DNA from: a bacterium
GTDB lineage: Bacteria > Cyanobacteriota > Vampirovibrionia > Obscuribacterales > Obscuribacteraceae
Assembly: GCA_018062085.1 (NCBI GenBank)
Contig: JAGOSY010000010.1
Span: forward strand, 1-64,000
DNA length: 64,000 nucleotides
Direction of reading: 5' to 3'
Numbering within the stretch: the stretch's first letter is position 1; each line of letters opens with the position of its first letter. Positions 52,076 to 62,283 of the stretch are shown here, in pieces. The translations under genes and the position numbers were made by a program. A model generated the notes under the pieces. The model did not search any database and had not been told where the DNA came from. It was given only the letters and a program-made list of their open reading frames with translations.

Positions 52076-53155
52076 ATGAGCAGTGAAGACCCTACTAACG
52101 ATCTCAATCGCCGAGATTTTCTCAAAGCCGCAGCTGGAGTTGCCGCAGCTAACGCTCTAGCTGGATCTTTAGAGGGATGCAGTCAATCAGACCCAAACAA
52201 GCCCAGCCCGATACACGTCACCGATGCGCAACGTGCCTGGCGTAGACAAGGGCGATCACAAGTAGGAATTATTGCTTGCCAATCTTACGAAGAAGACATT
52301 TTCGAAACCATCAAACCGCACCTCGCCACTTTGCAATTACCCGATTTCAAAAATAAATCGGTGGTGCTCAAACCCAACATGGTGGAGTTTCGCGAAGGCA
52401 AGCCTGTAACTACCAATCCAGCAGCACTAGTGGCGGCTATCAAGCTCGCTTGGCACCTTGGCGCCAAGACAATAACCGTTGCGGAAGGGCCTGGGCATAT
52501 GCGCGATACTGAATACTTGCTAGACGTTACCGGCCTCGGTAAGGCTTGCAAAGATATGGACGTTCCTTTTGTCGATCTCAATGTCGATGATCTTGTTGAG
52601 TTAGATAACAAAGACGGATTGACAAAACTAGAAAAATTCTATTTGCCAAAAACCATTGCCCAAGCCGACGCCGTAGTAAGCGTACCTAAACTAAAAACCC
52701 ACCATTGGGTGGGCCTCACTTGCTCGATGAAAAACTTGTTCGGCACAGTGCCTGGTCGCAAGTATGGCTGGCCCAAAAATTTATTGCATGTGCGCGGTAT
52801 TCCTAATTCTATTATCGACCTACAGCACTTAGTAAAGCCCGTATTCGGCTTTGTTGATGCCATAGTCACCATGGAAGGAGATGGCCCAATCAACGGAGAG
52901 GCTAAACACCTGGGCTATATTGTTTTAGGCCAAGATCTAGCGGCAATCGATGCTACCTGCGCCCGAATGATGAAACTCAATCCTGGTGACTACAAGTATT
53001 TACGCTTGGCTGGCGAAGTTGTTGGCAATATCGACGAAGCCTACATAGATATTGTAGGTCCAGCACTGACTACTATTGCCCAGAGCTATGAGATGCCCAT
53101 AACTTTTGGCAGTAACAAAGAGCTACTCAAAGACGCGGGCAGCCAAGGTAGCTAA
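52076..53155 (+). CDS. DUF362 protein with Tat signal
   Basis: 359 residues. The N-terminus LNRRDFLKAAAGVAAANAL is a twin-arginine signal, with a possible lipobox (LEGC) after it. The DUF362 domain shows VVLKPNMVEFREG, TNPAALVAAIKLAW, VPKLKTHHWVGLTCSMKNLFG and a C-terminal GQDLAAIDATCARMM. The family binds a metal or Fe-S partner in some members; its chemistry is unsettled. Pairs with the upstream repeat protein. Confidence 0.85.
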   Translation: MSSEDPTNDLNRRDFLKAAAGVAAANALAGSLEGCSQSDPNKPSPIHVTDAQRAWRRQGRSQVGIIACQSYEEDIFETIKPHLATLQLPDFKNKSVVLKPNMVEFREGKPVTTNPAALVAAIKLAWHLGAKTITVAEGPGHMRDTEYLLDVTGLGKACKDMDVPFVDLNVDDLVELDNKDGLTKLEKFYLPKTIAQADAVVSVPKLKTHHWVGLTCSMKNLFGTVPGRKYGWPKNLLHVRGIPNSIIDLQHLVKPVFGFVDAIVTMEGDGPINGEAKHLGYIVLGQDLAAIDATCARMMKLNPGDYKYLRLAGEVVGNIDEAYIDIVGPALTTIAQSYEMPITFGSNKELLKDAGSQGS

Positions 53156-53186
53156 GCACAAAAGCCAACTAAGAAGGGGCAAAATA

Positions 53187-54794
53187 TTATGGATTACTTG
53201 GCAGCCCAAGTGGCGAATCACCATTGAGCTCAAAGCCACCATTGGCTTTCGATTTGACCGGTCCAACTACTGTTGTTCTCGGCAAATAAAAGTCTTGCAT
53301 ATGCCCCTCAGCCGGTAACTCTTGAATAACTTGATAGTTATCTTTGATAGCGCGAATGACAGACTCATCCCAAAAGTAATAGGGCTTTAGCAAACATCCA
53401 TCACGCGAATTGATGACAATAGCACCGTACTTCTTTTGACAGATCCGTTCTTTTATCTCAGCCATATGTTTTTCAAATATACCGGGTACGGCCTTCCACT
53501 TTTGCAAGAAACAAGGTAGGTCGACAAATTCTGATACAGCCTCAAGATCAATGGCAATAGAGCAATCTTCAGTCAATATCAAATCATGACTAAAGCGAGC
53601 GCTCCTCATTAGATCACGCCCAGCGATCATAGGCTCGATCGAGCGACTCAATCGTCCACCAAGATGGGCTATAACGTAGATGGCCACGGCCAAAACAATA
53701 AAAATAATGGCCAAGTATCGACGCTTAACATAATCGACTGACACAGCCACCAGCCAAGCTGTTGGCCAAGCCAAGATAATGATTTCATCAACCTTAGCAA
53801 ACTCTGCCCCGAGCCCGTAAAAAACCAACAAACTAGCAAAAGTGAAGAGAGTCGCAGCCAAAACCACGGCCGACAGTTGATGTCGATAAGGCCCTTCACG
53901 CCGCTCCCTTTCTCTGAAATAGCCGATCACTGCCACCACGAGAGCAATCGGTGAAAGCAGGAGCAACAAACAGTCTGAGCCTAACCAAGTAACATGCGTG
54001 CAGAAAGCGTCCCAGATAAATGGTGGGCCTTGAGCAAATGCCATATGTGCCAGGAAACCACCAGCGGTGGCACTATTAATCAACCAAGCTGCAGCTATGG
54101 CGAGAAATACACTAAGACCCATGAACAAAATCGAAAGTCGCCACTGCCGGCCAAAAATGAGGGCAGCAGCCACGGCTGGCACAACCAGAACAAAGGCCTG
54201 CTTTGTGAAAGCCCCCATTAAACAAAGGGTAGCCACCACAATCAAACGTGGCAAACGAAATATATTGTCGTCCTTGGGCTTGCGAGCTAAAACTAGATAT
54301 TGCTGAATGGCCAGAACCATAAACATCAATCCGAGCATATCCACTCGGCCTCGAGCAGAATATGCCCATACTGTATAAAACGATGACAAGGTCAAAAGAC
54401 CAATCACTCGGGCTATGCGCGAGCAGCCGCTGAGAGTGAATACGCGATAAGAGATAACCAAAGTGATGATCAAGCAGATCATGCTTACCATGCGCATTGG
54501 ATAAAAAACTGGCCCAACTAGTTTAAAAATCCAGCCAATCAGAGCAAAATAAACTGGTGGATAAGCTGTGCAATACCAGGGATGCTGAACCAAGCGGGAA
54601 AATTCATAAGCGTTTCTGTTTTCAGAAAGAGCGAGAGAAGCCCACATTGAGGCTCCTTCATCGGTTAGAGCATAAGGAGCCAGCAACGCCAGCGACCAGC
54701 CCTGGTAGTACAAATAGACTAGGGCGAAGAAGATAGCAACAACTACTGGCCAAAGCAGTAGATTGTCTATTCGGCGATTTGAGGCTATTGCCAC
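53187..54794 (-). CDS. polytopic glycosyltransferase-like protein (GT39/ArnT type)
   Basis: 535 residues with ten or more hydrophobic helices and a soluble C-terminal part. The first outer loop has YALTDEGASMWASLALSE with an acidic pair, followed by YPPVYFALIGW, as in dolichyl/undecaprenyl-phosphate-sugar dependent transferases (PMT_2 family). It probably moves a sugar from a polyprenyl carrier onto an envelope molecule. Convergent with DUF362 and divergent from the LRR gene. Confidence 0.8.
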   Translation of the reverse strand: MAIASNRRIDNLLLWPVVVAIFFALVYLYYQGWSLALLAPYALTDEGASMWASLALSENRNAYEFSRLVQHPWYCTAYPPVYFALIGWIFKLVGPVFYPMRMVSMICLIITLVISYRVFTLSGCSRIARVIGLLTLSSFYTVWAYSARGRVDMLGLMFMVLAIQQYLVLARKPKDDNIFRLPRLIVVATLCLMGAFTKQAFVLVVPAVAAALIFGRQWRLSILFMGLSVFLAIAAAWLINSATAGGFLAHMAFAQGPPFIWDAFCTHVTWLGSDCLLLLLSPIALVVAVIGYFRERERREGPYRHQLSAVVLAATLFTFASLLVFYGLGAEFAKVDEIIILAWPTAWLVAVSVDYVKRRYLAIIFIVLAVAIYVIAHLGGRLSRSIEPMIAGRDLMRSARFSHDLILTEDCSIAIDLEAVSEFVDLPCFLQKWKAVPGIFEKHMAEIKERICQKKYGAIVINSRDGCLLKPYYFWDESVIRAIKDNYQVIQELPAEGHMQDFYLPRTTVVGPVKSKANGGFELNGDSPLGLPSNP

Positions 54795-54878
54795 AGGTCT
54801 TGGGCTTCCTTTGATTTAACTATCTACAATACGAAGGACGGCGAGCTAAGTTTAAACTATAACAACAGGCCTGAAAGC

Positions 54879-55832
54879 ATGTGGACGAAGGTTACACAGA
54901 CTAGAATGTTTACTCCAACTAGAATTATTAGACCCAGACTAAACATCGTACTTGCTTTGAGTCTGCTTTGGTCTACCATGCCAGATCTGTCCACGAGAGC
55001 TGCCGAGCAAAGCCGCCTCTTCTATCATCCAGAAATCAAAGCAAAACTGAAGGATGGCAAGGTCCTGCTCTTTCCACCTAACCTCCGACTTGGTACTTTA
55101 CAATATACAGGCGCAAAAGCTCATAGAGGAAAAAGCATCAGCGCTAGTGGCCGAATTGAACTGCCCGGCCAGGCGGAAGTAATGCTCGTTCCCTCTAGCT
55201 ATTTGCGGCAAAATCCAGCATTAATCAATTGCTTTGAAGGCGCCATATCTGGTATCGAGATAAAAACCACTGACGACAAAACACTACTGCAACAGTTGGC
55301 AGCGAAAAACACTATAAAAACCCTTAAATTCAGCGGTTTAACACTAGATGAAGAGATGATTTGGGCTATTAATAGTTTTCCGCAGCTCAAGAGTCTGCAA
55401 TTTGAACGTAATGCCGCGACTAAGTCTCCAATTTCAAACAAAATCAAGAGAATGCAAAAGCTAGAATCGCTGTCAGTGACTGCTAGTACGACAGTACTGT
55501 TAAAAGAAGTGGGAAGTTCAAAATATTTGAAAAAGCTCGAACTTAGCGGTGCCAATTTGGCATTGGCAGATTTTGCTATGCTGCAAAACCTTCCCACTCT
55601 GCAATTTCTAAGCATTCAGGAAAGCCAATATCCTGATGCCGCTATTGCCTACTTCCCGCGCTTTAAAACGCTAAAAGTGCTTTGGCTAGGAAAGCGGCAT
55701 TGGTCCAAAGAGTCGTTCAGCTATCTAAAACGATTGACCAATTTGCAAGAATTACATGTGCAAGCATCAAAAGAAGACTTGGCCCAATATCTAGAGCTTT
55801 ACAATGCTTTGCCAGGAATACTAAAACCATAA
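54879..55832 (+). CDS. secreted LRR protein with FPPxLxLGxL module
   Basis: 317 residues: a signal-anchor (NIVLALSLLWSTM, about 22-34), the module FPPNLRLGTL (65-74) with SASG at 88-91, then irregular LRRs (about 125-300: LKSLQFERNAAT, LKKLELSGANLALADFAML, LQELHVQAS). The same module-plus-LRR layout occurs in the receptor kinase (19740) and secreted LRR protein (36686). Probably extracytoplasmic. ATG 54879 is the first start; a second ATG 27 bases on is possible. Confidence 0.75.
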   Translation: MWTKVTQTRMFTPTRIIRPRLNIVLALSLLWSTMPDLSTRAAEQSRLFYHPEIKAKLKDGKVLLFPPNLRLGTLQYTGAKAHRGKSISASGRIELPGQAEVMLVPSSYLRQNPALINCFEGAISGIEIKTTDDKTLLQQLAAKNTIKTLKFSGLTLDEEMIWAINSFPQLKSLQFERNAATKSPISNKIKRMQKLESLSVTASTTVLLKEVGSSKYLKKLELSGANLALADFAMLQNLPTLQFLSIQESQYPDAAIAYFPRFKTLKVLWLGKRHWSKESFSYLKRLTNLQELHVQASKEDLAQYLELYNALPGILKP

Positions 55833-55963
55833 GAGACACTACCGACGATATCATTTCTAAAACCAGATTTAATCAGCCCCAAGCCCCCAAGCAGCTGAAA
55901 GTTTGCTAACATGGCCCACCAAGAAGCTGGCTCTGCGGCAATAAATACGAGAACAAATGAGAG

Positions 55964-58510
55964 ATGATAGATAAATCTGAAATCAATAGTTCTGGCAGCT
56001 TCGCCCTAATTTCTATTTGCGTTCTACTGTTCTTGTCAGGCTTCAGCGCCTTAATTTACGAAGTAGTTTGGGTACGGTCACTGGGCCTAGTCGTCGGCAA
56101 CAGCACTCAAGCTACTAGTTGTGTACTAGCAGTTTTTCTTGGCGGCCTGTCACTGGGTGCATTAATTGGTGGAAAACTAGCAGAGCGAAAGAACTTTCCT
56201 CATCTGTTAGCCTATGGCCTGCTGGAAATTAGTATCGGAATCGCCGCGATTTTGGTGACAGCCGGGCTCAACGCCGCTAGTCTGTGGTTTCTCAAAACAG
56301 TAGACTTATTTCCAAGCGGTTCGGCTTATCTTGTGATCGCTCGACTGCTATTGGCCACTATTTTTATTTTAGTCCCGACCATTTTTATGGGCGCAACTTT
56401 GCCAATTTTGACCAGATACTTTTCTGGTATACACCAGCGCGCTGCTCACTTTCTCACATTACTCTACGGCCTCAATACTCTGGGTGCAGTGCTAGGAAGT
56501 CTGGCCGCTACCTTTGGCACTCTTCCATACCTAGGTGTTTCTGGCACTACCTATTTCGCGGCCGCAGTAAACGGCACTGTCGGTCTCGTAGCTTGTCTGG
56601 TATTCGCTAATACTAAAGGTGGCCAACCTCAAGGGAACACGACAGCAGCCAAGCCAGAAGAAGCAAGACCAGCGCAAGGCAATATCGGCATCAATCGACA
56701 AGCAATTTATTGCACGGCCGCCTTAACCGGCTTTACGGCTCTCGCTTATGAAGTTCTCTACATTCGCTTTATCAGATTTTATACAGACTCAAGCACTTAC
56801 AGCTTCGCTCTAATGGTGAGTTCATTTCTCTTTGGTCTAGCCGTAGGCAGTTGGATCAATAACAATTTTTTGGCTAAAGTTAATGAGCGCGCGGACGGTG
56901 CCGTTCAGCAAATGCGCTTCCTTGGACTTATCCAATTTGCTGTAGCAGCGGCCTCTGCCATTGGCTTTCTTTGCCTACCAGGCATATTGGTGTTCAAGGC
57001 CTTCTTCATGATGCATGACATCCAGGGGCTTTTGTTCCAGGTCATATCAGCCTTTACCTATATGATTTTGCCGGCCACTCTCATAGGCATTTCCTTTCCT
57101 GCTATTGGTGGCATTGCTGCCAGTCAAACAAACGAGGTCGGCAATGCTGTTGGCCGCGTCTACGCCGCCAACACTCTCGGTTGCATTTTCGGCTCAGCCC
57201 TAACCGGACTAGTACTACTCCCCCTCATGGGGTCACAAATAACTTTTGAACTTATTATAGCCTTGTCTGTCTGCACAGGCTTCGTTTGCCTGCTAAGTGC
57301 CAAGCAAAAAAAAGTAAAATACAAACTCTTTGTAGCACCAGCTTTGGTACTAGTTTTATTCTTAGCAATGGTGCCACAAAACTATCTAGAAAACTCATAC
57401 GCCGTGCTCATGAGCGGCAAGATAGAAAGATGCGAAGATGACGCCGGGGCCAAAGTTTTGTTGTTCGAGAAAAACGGCGTCAGAAGACTGATTGTCAACG
57501 GCACGTTTTATTCAAGTACCGTGGTCACGGCACAGCGCTACATGCGGGTTATTGGTCAACTGCCGGTGCTCTTGCATGCAAATCCCAAAAACGTACTAAG
57601 TGTCTGCTTTGGCATTGGCACCACTAGCGGTTCTATAGTCAAACATCCCGATGTCGAACGCCTCGACATTGTTGAGTTATCTCCCACGGTCATAAAATTC
57701 GGACAGTATTTCAAACCAACCAATGGCGATGTACTGTCCAACCCGAAACAATCAGTTCATATTGAAGATGGACGCAACTACTTGTTGCGTAAAGAGAACA
57801 AATACGATGTCATCTCCTTTGAAGCACCACCGCCTTGCGATGCTGGCGTGGTTAGTCTCTATTCTAAAGAATTCTATGAACTGTGCAAAAGTCGCTTGAA
57901 CGCAGGCGGCCTAATCTGCCAATGGATGCCAATGGAGACCGAATCTGCGCCTCTCTGGAAAATGATGATCAAGACTATGATGGTAGTATTTCCCTACGTC
58001 ACAGTTTGGAATCCAGATTCAGGCGAAGCCATTGCCATAGCTTCAATGGAACCAATAAAATTTGACATTAACAAAGTGCAAGCGAAACTCGATCAATCGC
58101 CACAAGTGCAGGCAAGCTTGGCTGAAGTCGGCCTCGGCAATGCCTATGCCCTAGCTTCAACTTTCCTCATAGGTGGCGAGCCTATGACTAAGTATTTTGC
58201 AGATACACCAGTGATTACCGATGACCATCCCTATCTAGAATTTTACTTACCGTTCAGCGGGAAGTCACTATGTGCCAAAGATTTAGACTCAGTAGGCAGT
58301 AAGCCCAGCGACATACTGAGCAATAAGCAATACGACCTCGAACTACTCGACAAAAATGTGCAAGCGATTAAGTACATGCGCAGTGCCGCTCAAGCCTTGT
58401 CTATCGAAAACAAACCAGACAAAGCTCACAGCTATCTTGAAAAAGCTCTGGCACTATTGCCTGATAACAAATTCTTCCAATGGGCCGTAGCTCACCCCAA
58501 ACAGCACTAA
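55964..58510 (+). CDS. membrane protein fused to a spermidine-synthase-like domain
   Basis: 848 residues. About a dozen membrane helices (15-470) in an MFS-like arrangement are followed by a Rossmann domain of the spermidine-synthase type (about 490-770: VCFGIGTTSGSIVKHPDVERLDIVELSP, HIEDGRNYLL, YDVISFEAPPP, YSKEFYELCKSRL), and a last TPR-like helix pair. This fused type is widespread in environmental bacteria; polyamine synthesis is unproven. The typical substrate Asp is replaced in the EAPPP region. Probably monocistronic. Confidence 0.85.
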   Translation: MIDKSEINSSGSFALISICVLLFLSGFSALIYEVVWVRSLGLVVGNSTQATSCVLAVFLGGLSLGALIGGKLAERKNFPHLLAYGLLEISIGIAAILVTAGLNAASLWFLKTVDLFPSGSAYLVIARLLLATIFILVPTIFMGATLPILTRYFSGIHQRAAHFLTLLYGLNTLGAVLGSLAATFGTLPYLGVSGTTYFAAAVNGTVGLVACLVFANTKGGQPQGNTTAAKPEEARPAQGNIGINRQAIYCTAALTGFTALAYEVLYIRFIRFYTDSSTYSFALMVSSFLFGLAVGSWINNNFLAKVNERADGAVQQMRFLGLIQFAVAAASAIGFLCLPGILVFKAFFMMHDIQGLLFQVISAFTYMILPATLIGISFPAIGGIAASQTNEVGNAVGRVYAANTLGCIFGSALTGLVLLPLMGSQITFELIIALSVCTGFVCLLSAKQKKVKYKLFVAPALVLVLFLAMVPQNYLENSYAVLMSGKIERCEDDAGAKVLLFEKNGVRRLIVNGTFYSSTVVTAQRYMRVIGQLPVLLHANPKNVLSVCFGIGTTSGSIVKHPDVERLDIVELSPTVIKFGQYFKPTNGDVLSNPKQSVHIEDGRNYLLRKENKYDVISFEAPPPCDAGVVSLYSKEFYELCKSRLNAGGLICQWMPMETESAPLWKMMIKTMMVVFPYVTVWNPDSGEAIAIASMEPIKFDINKVQAKLDQSPQVQASLAEVGLGNAYALASTFLIGGEPMTKYFADTPVITDDHPYLEFYLPFSGKSLCAKDLDSVGSKPSDILSNKQYDLELLDKNVQAIKYMRSAAQALSIENKPDKAHSYLEKALALLPDNKFFQWAVAHPKQH

Positions 58511-58539
58511 GCTAATCACGCTAAGCTAATGACATTAGG

Positions 58540-59154
58540 CTACCCTGAGCGCTTACGCGCCTCTCGCAAAAGCTCGACCAACGGAATTGTAAAAGACACA
58601 GGCAAATCAATGCCGGGCACCTTAGTCGAGACTTCCATGACGATTTGCTTGTTTAGGTCGCGCATCAGAACAGCGTTGCCGTTAACAGGCACAGTCAACT
58701 TGCCCAAGAAGGTCTTGAAGCGCAAAGAAAAACCCTCGTTAAAGCTACAGCGCAATCCATTTTTTTCTTTATCAAACAAGGCTTGAAAGTGCACACGGTT
58801 GGCAATACAAACCGATTCAAGCTCAACAAAAGGTGCCACGTTCTGCTTAAACGGCAGTTCTTTCTCTTTTTTCAGACGCATATCAACTTCTATTTCGGCT
58901 GGAGGCTTGGGCGTGATATTGAAAGACTCAACTTCGTTAAAATCTTTGGCCAAGTCGTTGACCAGCTCTACGCCTGATTGCAAGCCCGTTTTGCCCTGAG
59001 AAGCAATCTTGTTGAGCGACTGCCAAGCCCCGCCGAAAGCAATTTGAGCAGCCGTGCGGTGCTCAGGACCAAACATATCTTGCAGCTTGCGCTCCATCTC
59101 ACCGTAGAGCAATCTGCTCATTTTCGCGGCTTCACTCTCTTGACTGCCAGTCAT
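58540..59154 (-). CDS. hypothetical protein
   Basis: 204 residues, no signal peptide, no recognised family. An N-terminal helical part (ESEAAKMSRLLYGEMERKLQDMF) is followed by a beta-rich second half (ITPKPPAEIEVDMRLKKE, LSLRFKT-like strands, VPVNGNAVLMRDLN). The last ~20 residues form an amphipathic helix. No strong SD. Convergent with the spermidine-synthase-like gene and divergent from the GT87-type gene. Confidence 0.55.
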   Translation of the reverse strand: MTGSQESEAAKMSRLLYGEMERKLQDMFGPEHRTAAQIAFGGAWQSLNKIASQGKTGLQSGVELVNDLAKDFNEVESFNITPKPPAEIEVDMRLKKEKELPFKQNVAPFVELESVCIANRVHFQALFDKEKNGLRCSFNEGFSLRFKTFLGKLTVPVNGNAVLMRDLNKQIVMEVSTKVPGIDLPVSFTIPLVELLREARKRSG

Positions 59155-59290
59155 GGTTTATCATTGCCTTTGTTCAATCTATTCAATATTTTATCAATAA
59201 CCTTATAATTTGCTCCCATCCCAAAGCCCGCGAGGCTTGATTGCCAATAAAGAATATAACTCTTATAAGCACCCGCTGCGTCAGCCTGCA

Positions 59291-60565
59291 ATGAAAAAGT
59301 TCGTTTTTCCAGCCTTTCTCACTCTTTACTTGCTGACTCTTCTGATTGTCGGCCTCTTCATCTTTTCCGTCGCCCTGAAAGAAATACTCGAAAATCGCCT
59401 GCTCTTATCGGTCAATGGTGGCGTACTAAAAGTACAAGACTTCGTGCGTTACTATCTTTCAGGCCTCATAGCCGCGTCTGCCGATGCTCATCAGGTTTAT
59501 GATACTGCTGTACAAAACCGCTACTTTCAGGGTCTTGTATTTCAACAAATAGGCTTTGTCACGAAAGATCAGCTACTGACTCATTACACCCCAAATGTTT
59601 TTCCTTTTTGCCTTGCCCTAGCTCTGCTGCCTCTCAATGACGCTTACAAAGCCTTTTTTCTTTTAAGCATACTGGCACTAGTCGCCACACTTCCCATAGC
59701 ACTCAATGCCTTAGGTAAACGCTCCTGGCTTGCGATAGTAGCCGTCTTCATTGCCGCCACCTGCAATTCACAAGCAGTCATTGCCATCCGCATGGGTCAA
59801 CCATCCTGGCTAATCCTTGCTCTTGAATGCCTGTTCTATTGGAGCTGGCTCAAGAAAAGAGACTGGCTATCAGGTATTTCAGTGGGTTTGTTGTTCTTCA
59901 AACCACATTATGGCCTCTATTTCCTAACTCCACTGGTGGTGGCACGCCGCTGGCGAGCCCTTCTCTATTTTTTCGCTACAGCAGGCCTGCTGCTTGGCCT
60001 AGGGGGCTTGATTATAGGTTTTGACAATGTCATTAACTATCCTAAAGTGATATTAAAAAGTGATGGCGAAATTGTCTGGCACGGCATTGTTTCGCTGCGC
60101 TACATAGTCAATATTTTTTTTGCTGCCCAAGCCGTGCAAATCTCCCTGGCTGTGATGGTGATGGGCTTGATCATAAATTTGCTGATTTGGTGGCAAGAAA
60201 AAAAATATCAACTCGATCAAACTTGGCTGATTTGCTGCACCGTTCTGCTCTGCCTCTTCACGAGCCCTCACACTTACCACTATGACTTAACCATGTTGGC
60301 CTTACTAGCCGTCAGCCTGGTGCCAGTTAGACCACTTCACCACAAAATAGCTAGAACGAGCTTTGCCATCTACCGCTTTATACTAGTAGCCTATCCTGGT
60401 TTTTCCTGGCTTTCACTATTTTGGTCACGCACCGAACATGGCGCCTACTATGACCCATTGCAGTCACTAATGGCCATCGCCATGAATGGTACTCTCTTGA
60501 CCTTAGCTCTAATATGTCTCTTTGACCAGCCCAAACCAGAGCCAAATCAAATTCAAAGCATATAG
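59291..60565 (+). CDS. GT87/DUF2029-family mannosyltransferase-like membrane protein
   Basis: 424 residues with about ten membrane helices. Features of the DUF2029 (GT87) family are the first loop with FVRYYLSGLIAASADAHQVYD, MGQPSWLILALECLFYWSWL, FKPHYGLYFLTPLV and TSPHTYHYDLTMLALL. It probably uses a polyprenyl-phosphate sugar. ATG 59291 starts the first helix; the frame is open 81 bases further up from a TTG. Its last 13 bases overlap the end of the convergent 60553 gene. Confidence 0.82.
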   Translation: MKKFVFPAFLTLYLLTLLIVGLFIFSVALKEILENRLLLSVNGGVLKVQDFVRYYLSGLIAASADAHQVYDTAVQNRYFQGLVFQQIGFVTKDQLLTHYTPNVFPFCLALALLPLNDAYKAFFLLSILALVATLPIALNALGKRSWLAIVAVFIAATCNSQAVIAIRMGQPSWLILALECLFYWSWLKKRDWLSGISVGLLFFKPHYGLYFLTPLVVARRWRALLYFFATAGLLLGLGGLIIGFDNVINYPKVILKSDGEIVWHGIVSLRYIVNIFFAAQAVQISLAVMVMGLIINLLIWWQEKKYQLDQTWLICCTVLLCLFTSPHTYHYDLTMLALLAVSLVPVRPLHHKIARTSFAIYRFILVAYPGFSWLSLFWSRTEHGAYYDPLQSLMAIAMNGTLLTLALICLFDQPKPEPNQIQSI

Positions 60566-62247
60566 AACCAGAACTGCGTACCGGACACCCTCTGCCAACC
60601 TACAGGGTATTGCTTGGGCGGATGATCGCCGTTGGCGTAGGTCAAAACTTTAATATGGCGCTGGCGCAAGACTTCATAAAGACTCTCTCTCTTGCCCTGC
60701 GAAATCTGCCAGAAAGTGCCATCATCAATAATGTCTGCGACAAGACGAAACTGCCCCATCTGTGCCCAGCCCACCTTGCGCAGTGGATCCATATTAGCGA
60801 GCTGATCACCTGGGACAATGCCCAACTCCGTCAGGCGCCGTAGAATCAAACAATTTTCATTGACGGCGCTAGTATCAAGGGTATGCAGCGTATTGCCCAG
60901 CTCAACCGTGAAGCGCCATCCCAGACCGAGCAACGAGACAATGGTTGAAGCAAGCAAAACCTTTCTCACCTTGCTGGTATCGGGTAGCCGAATAGATCCC
61001 ATTAGACCAAGAAACCAGAGCACAAAGAAGCCCGGAAAATAGCGCTCGGAATAGAGCGTATAACAATTAAGGCCGAGGCTATATAGGGTTAAGCCAGCCA
61101 AAGAGGGCAGAAACAAAGGCAAGCGACAGGCCATTGATTTAAGTGTAATCGCTCTACTACGGCAGCCCAACAAAAGCACGAGCCAGCCAAAGAAGAGCCA
61201 ACCAAAGAAAAGCCGCACTAGAACCGATATAGAGGCCACAGTAGCAACGAATTGCATGACACCATCGAAGTAGATCTTGACACCATCAAACCAATAGGCC
61301 GGATCATAGTGAGTGGCAAAGGTCGCATGAATTGGCTCTGCAAAATAAAAGACTTGCGGCTCAGTGAATATTACTTGGCTCGGATGAGTAAATTTCATCG
61401 GCAATTGATCGGCATTGCGTAGAGCTAAGGCATGCCTAAACGGTGCATTGCGTAAGACCCACAGGGCATAATTATATTGCATTGTAGTACTGAACAAAAG
61501 CTTTTGATTCTTGATCGATATAGCAGCAATATAAGGCCCGGCGACCAAAAGAAAAGCGGCAACCACCAATAGTATTGCCCTCACCTTAGCCGCCTTAGCC
61601 TGGGGCGATACAGCCAAGATCAACAAATAAACTAGAGTAAGGGGAAACATCACCGCCTTACAAAGATAACCAGCAGCTAAAGAAAACCCGATAAAAAGAG
61701 CTTTGATCTGGGTCAATTGTCCGCGCCAAAAGGCTAAAGTGAGGGCAGTAGCAGCGTAGAGGAAACCGCTCATGAGCAAGTCTGGTGTGTCTTTCCAGAC
61801 CGCTCCAACAGACAAAGACATGAGAATGAAAACCACATACGACCACAGCTCCAGCAATGGCGCACCTACTTTCAAAAGCGCTCGACCCTGACAAAGGGTT
61901 TCTTCGCTGTACCAGGCCATTACTTGATCTAGAAGCAACTCAAAAGCAAAGATGACAAAAAGAAAGGAGGTAAAATTGATCAGCTTAAGTACAACAAATT
62001 TTTCACAAACAGGGGGATGAAAAGCCAGTAAGAACAAGGCTATCAGCCAACTATATAGAGGGCTCCAGTACGAACTTAAGGCACTGGCAAAATCTCCGCG
62101 TAAATAATTGTCAGCGATATCTAAGTAAGACCAAGCATCTTCCATATAAACCAAATAGCGATAAGCCCAGGCTTGCAGCAAGCCTAGCGCTATGGCGCAA
62201 AAACGTAATATCACTCTGGCTTTGCTATGTTTAGCCTGAAAAATCAT
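60553..62247 (-). CDS. polytopic glycosyltransferase-like protein
   Basis: 564 residues, about ten membrane helices and a short soluble tail (about 470-564). The first loop EDAWSYLDIADNYLRGDFASALS, with an acidic pair followed by SPLYSWLIALF, is the PMT/GT39-like pattern. The donor is likely polyprenyl-linked. It follows the methyltransferase gene by 36 bases and is last in the Gfo-methyltransferase-GT operon. Confidence 0.78.
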   Translation of the reverse strand: MIFQAKHSKARVILRFCAIALGLLQAWAYRYLVYMEDAWSYLDIADNYLRGDFASALSSYWSPLYSWLIALFLLAFHPPVCEKFVVLKLINFTSFLFVIFAFELLLDQVMAWYSEETLCQGRALLKVGAPLLELWSYVVFILMSLSVGAVWKDTPDLLMSGFLYAATALTLAFWRGQLTQIKALFIGFSLAAGYLCKAVMFPLTLVYLLILAVSPQAKAAKVRAILLVVAAFLLVAGPYIAAISIKNQKLLFSTTMQYNYALWVLRNAPFRHALALRNADQLPMKFTHPSQVIFTEPQVFYFAEPIHATFATHYDPAYWFDGVKIYFDGVMQFVATVASISVLVRLFFGWLFFGWLVLLLGCRSRAITLKSMACRLPLFLPSLAGLTLYSLGLNCYTLYSERYFPGFFVLWFLGLMGSIRLPDTSKVRKVLLASTIVSLLGLGWRFTVELGNTLHTLDTSAVNENCLILRRLTELGIVPGDQLANMDPLRKVGWAQMGQFRLVADIIDDGTFWQISQGKRESLYEVLRQRHIKVLTYANGDHPPKQYPVGWQRVSGTQFWFYML

Positions 62248-62283
62248 TTTGGATTTACGAAAACCTCAACCACCAATCTATGC

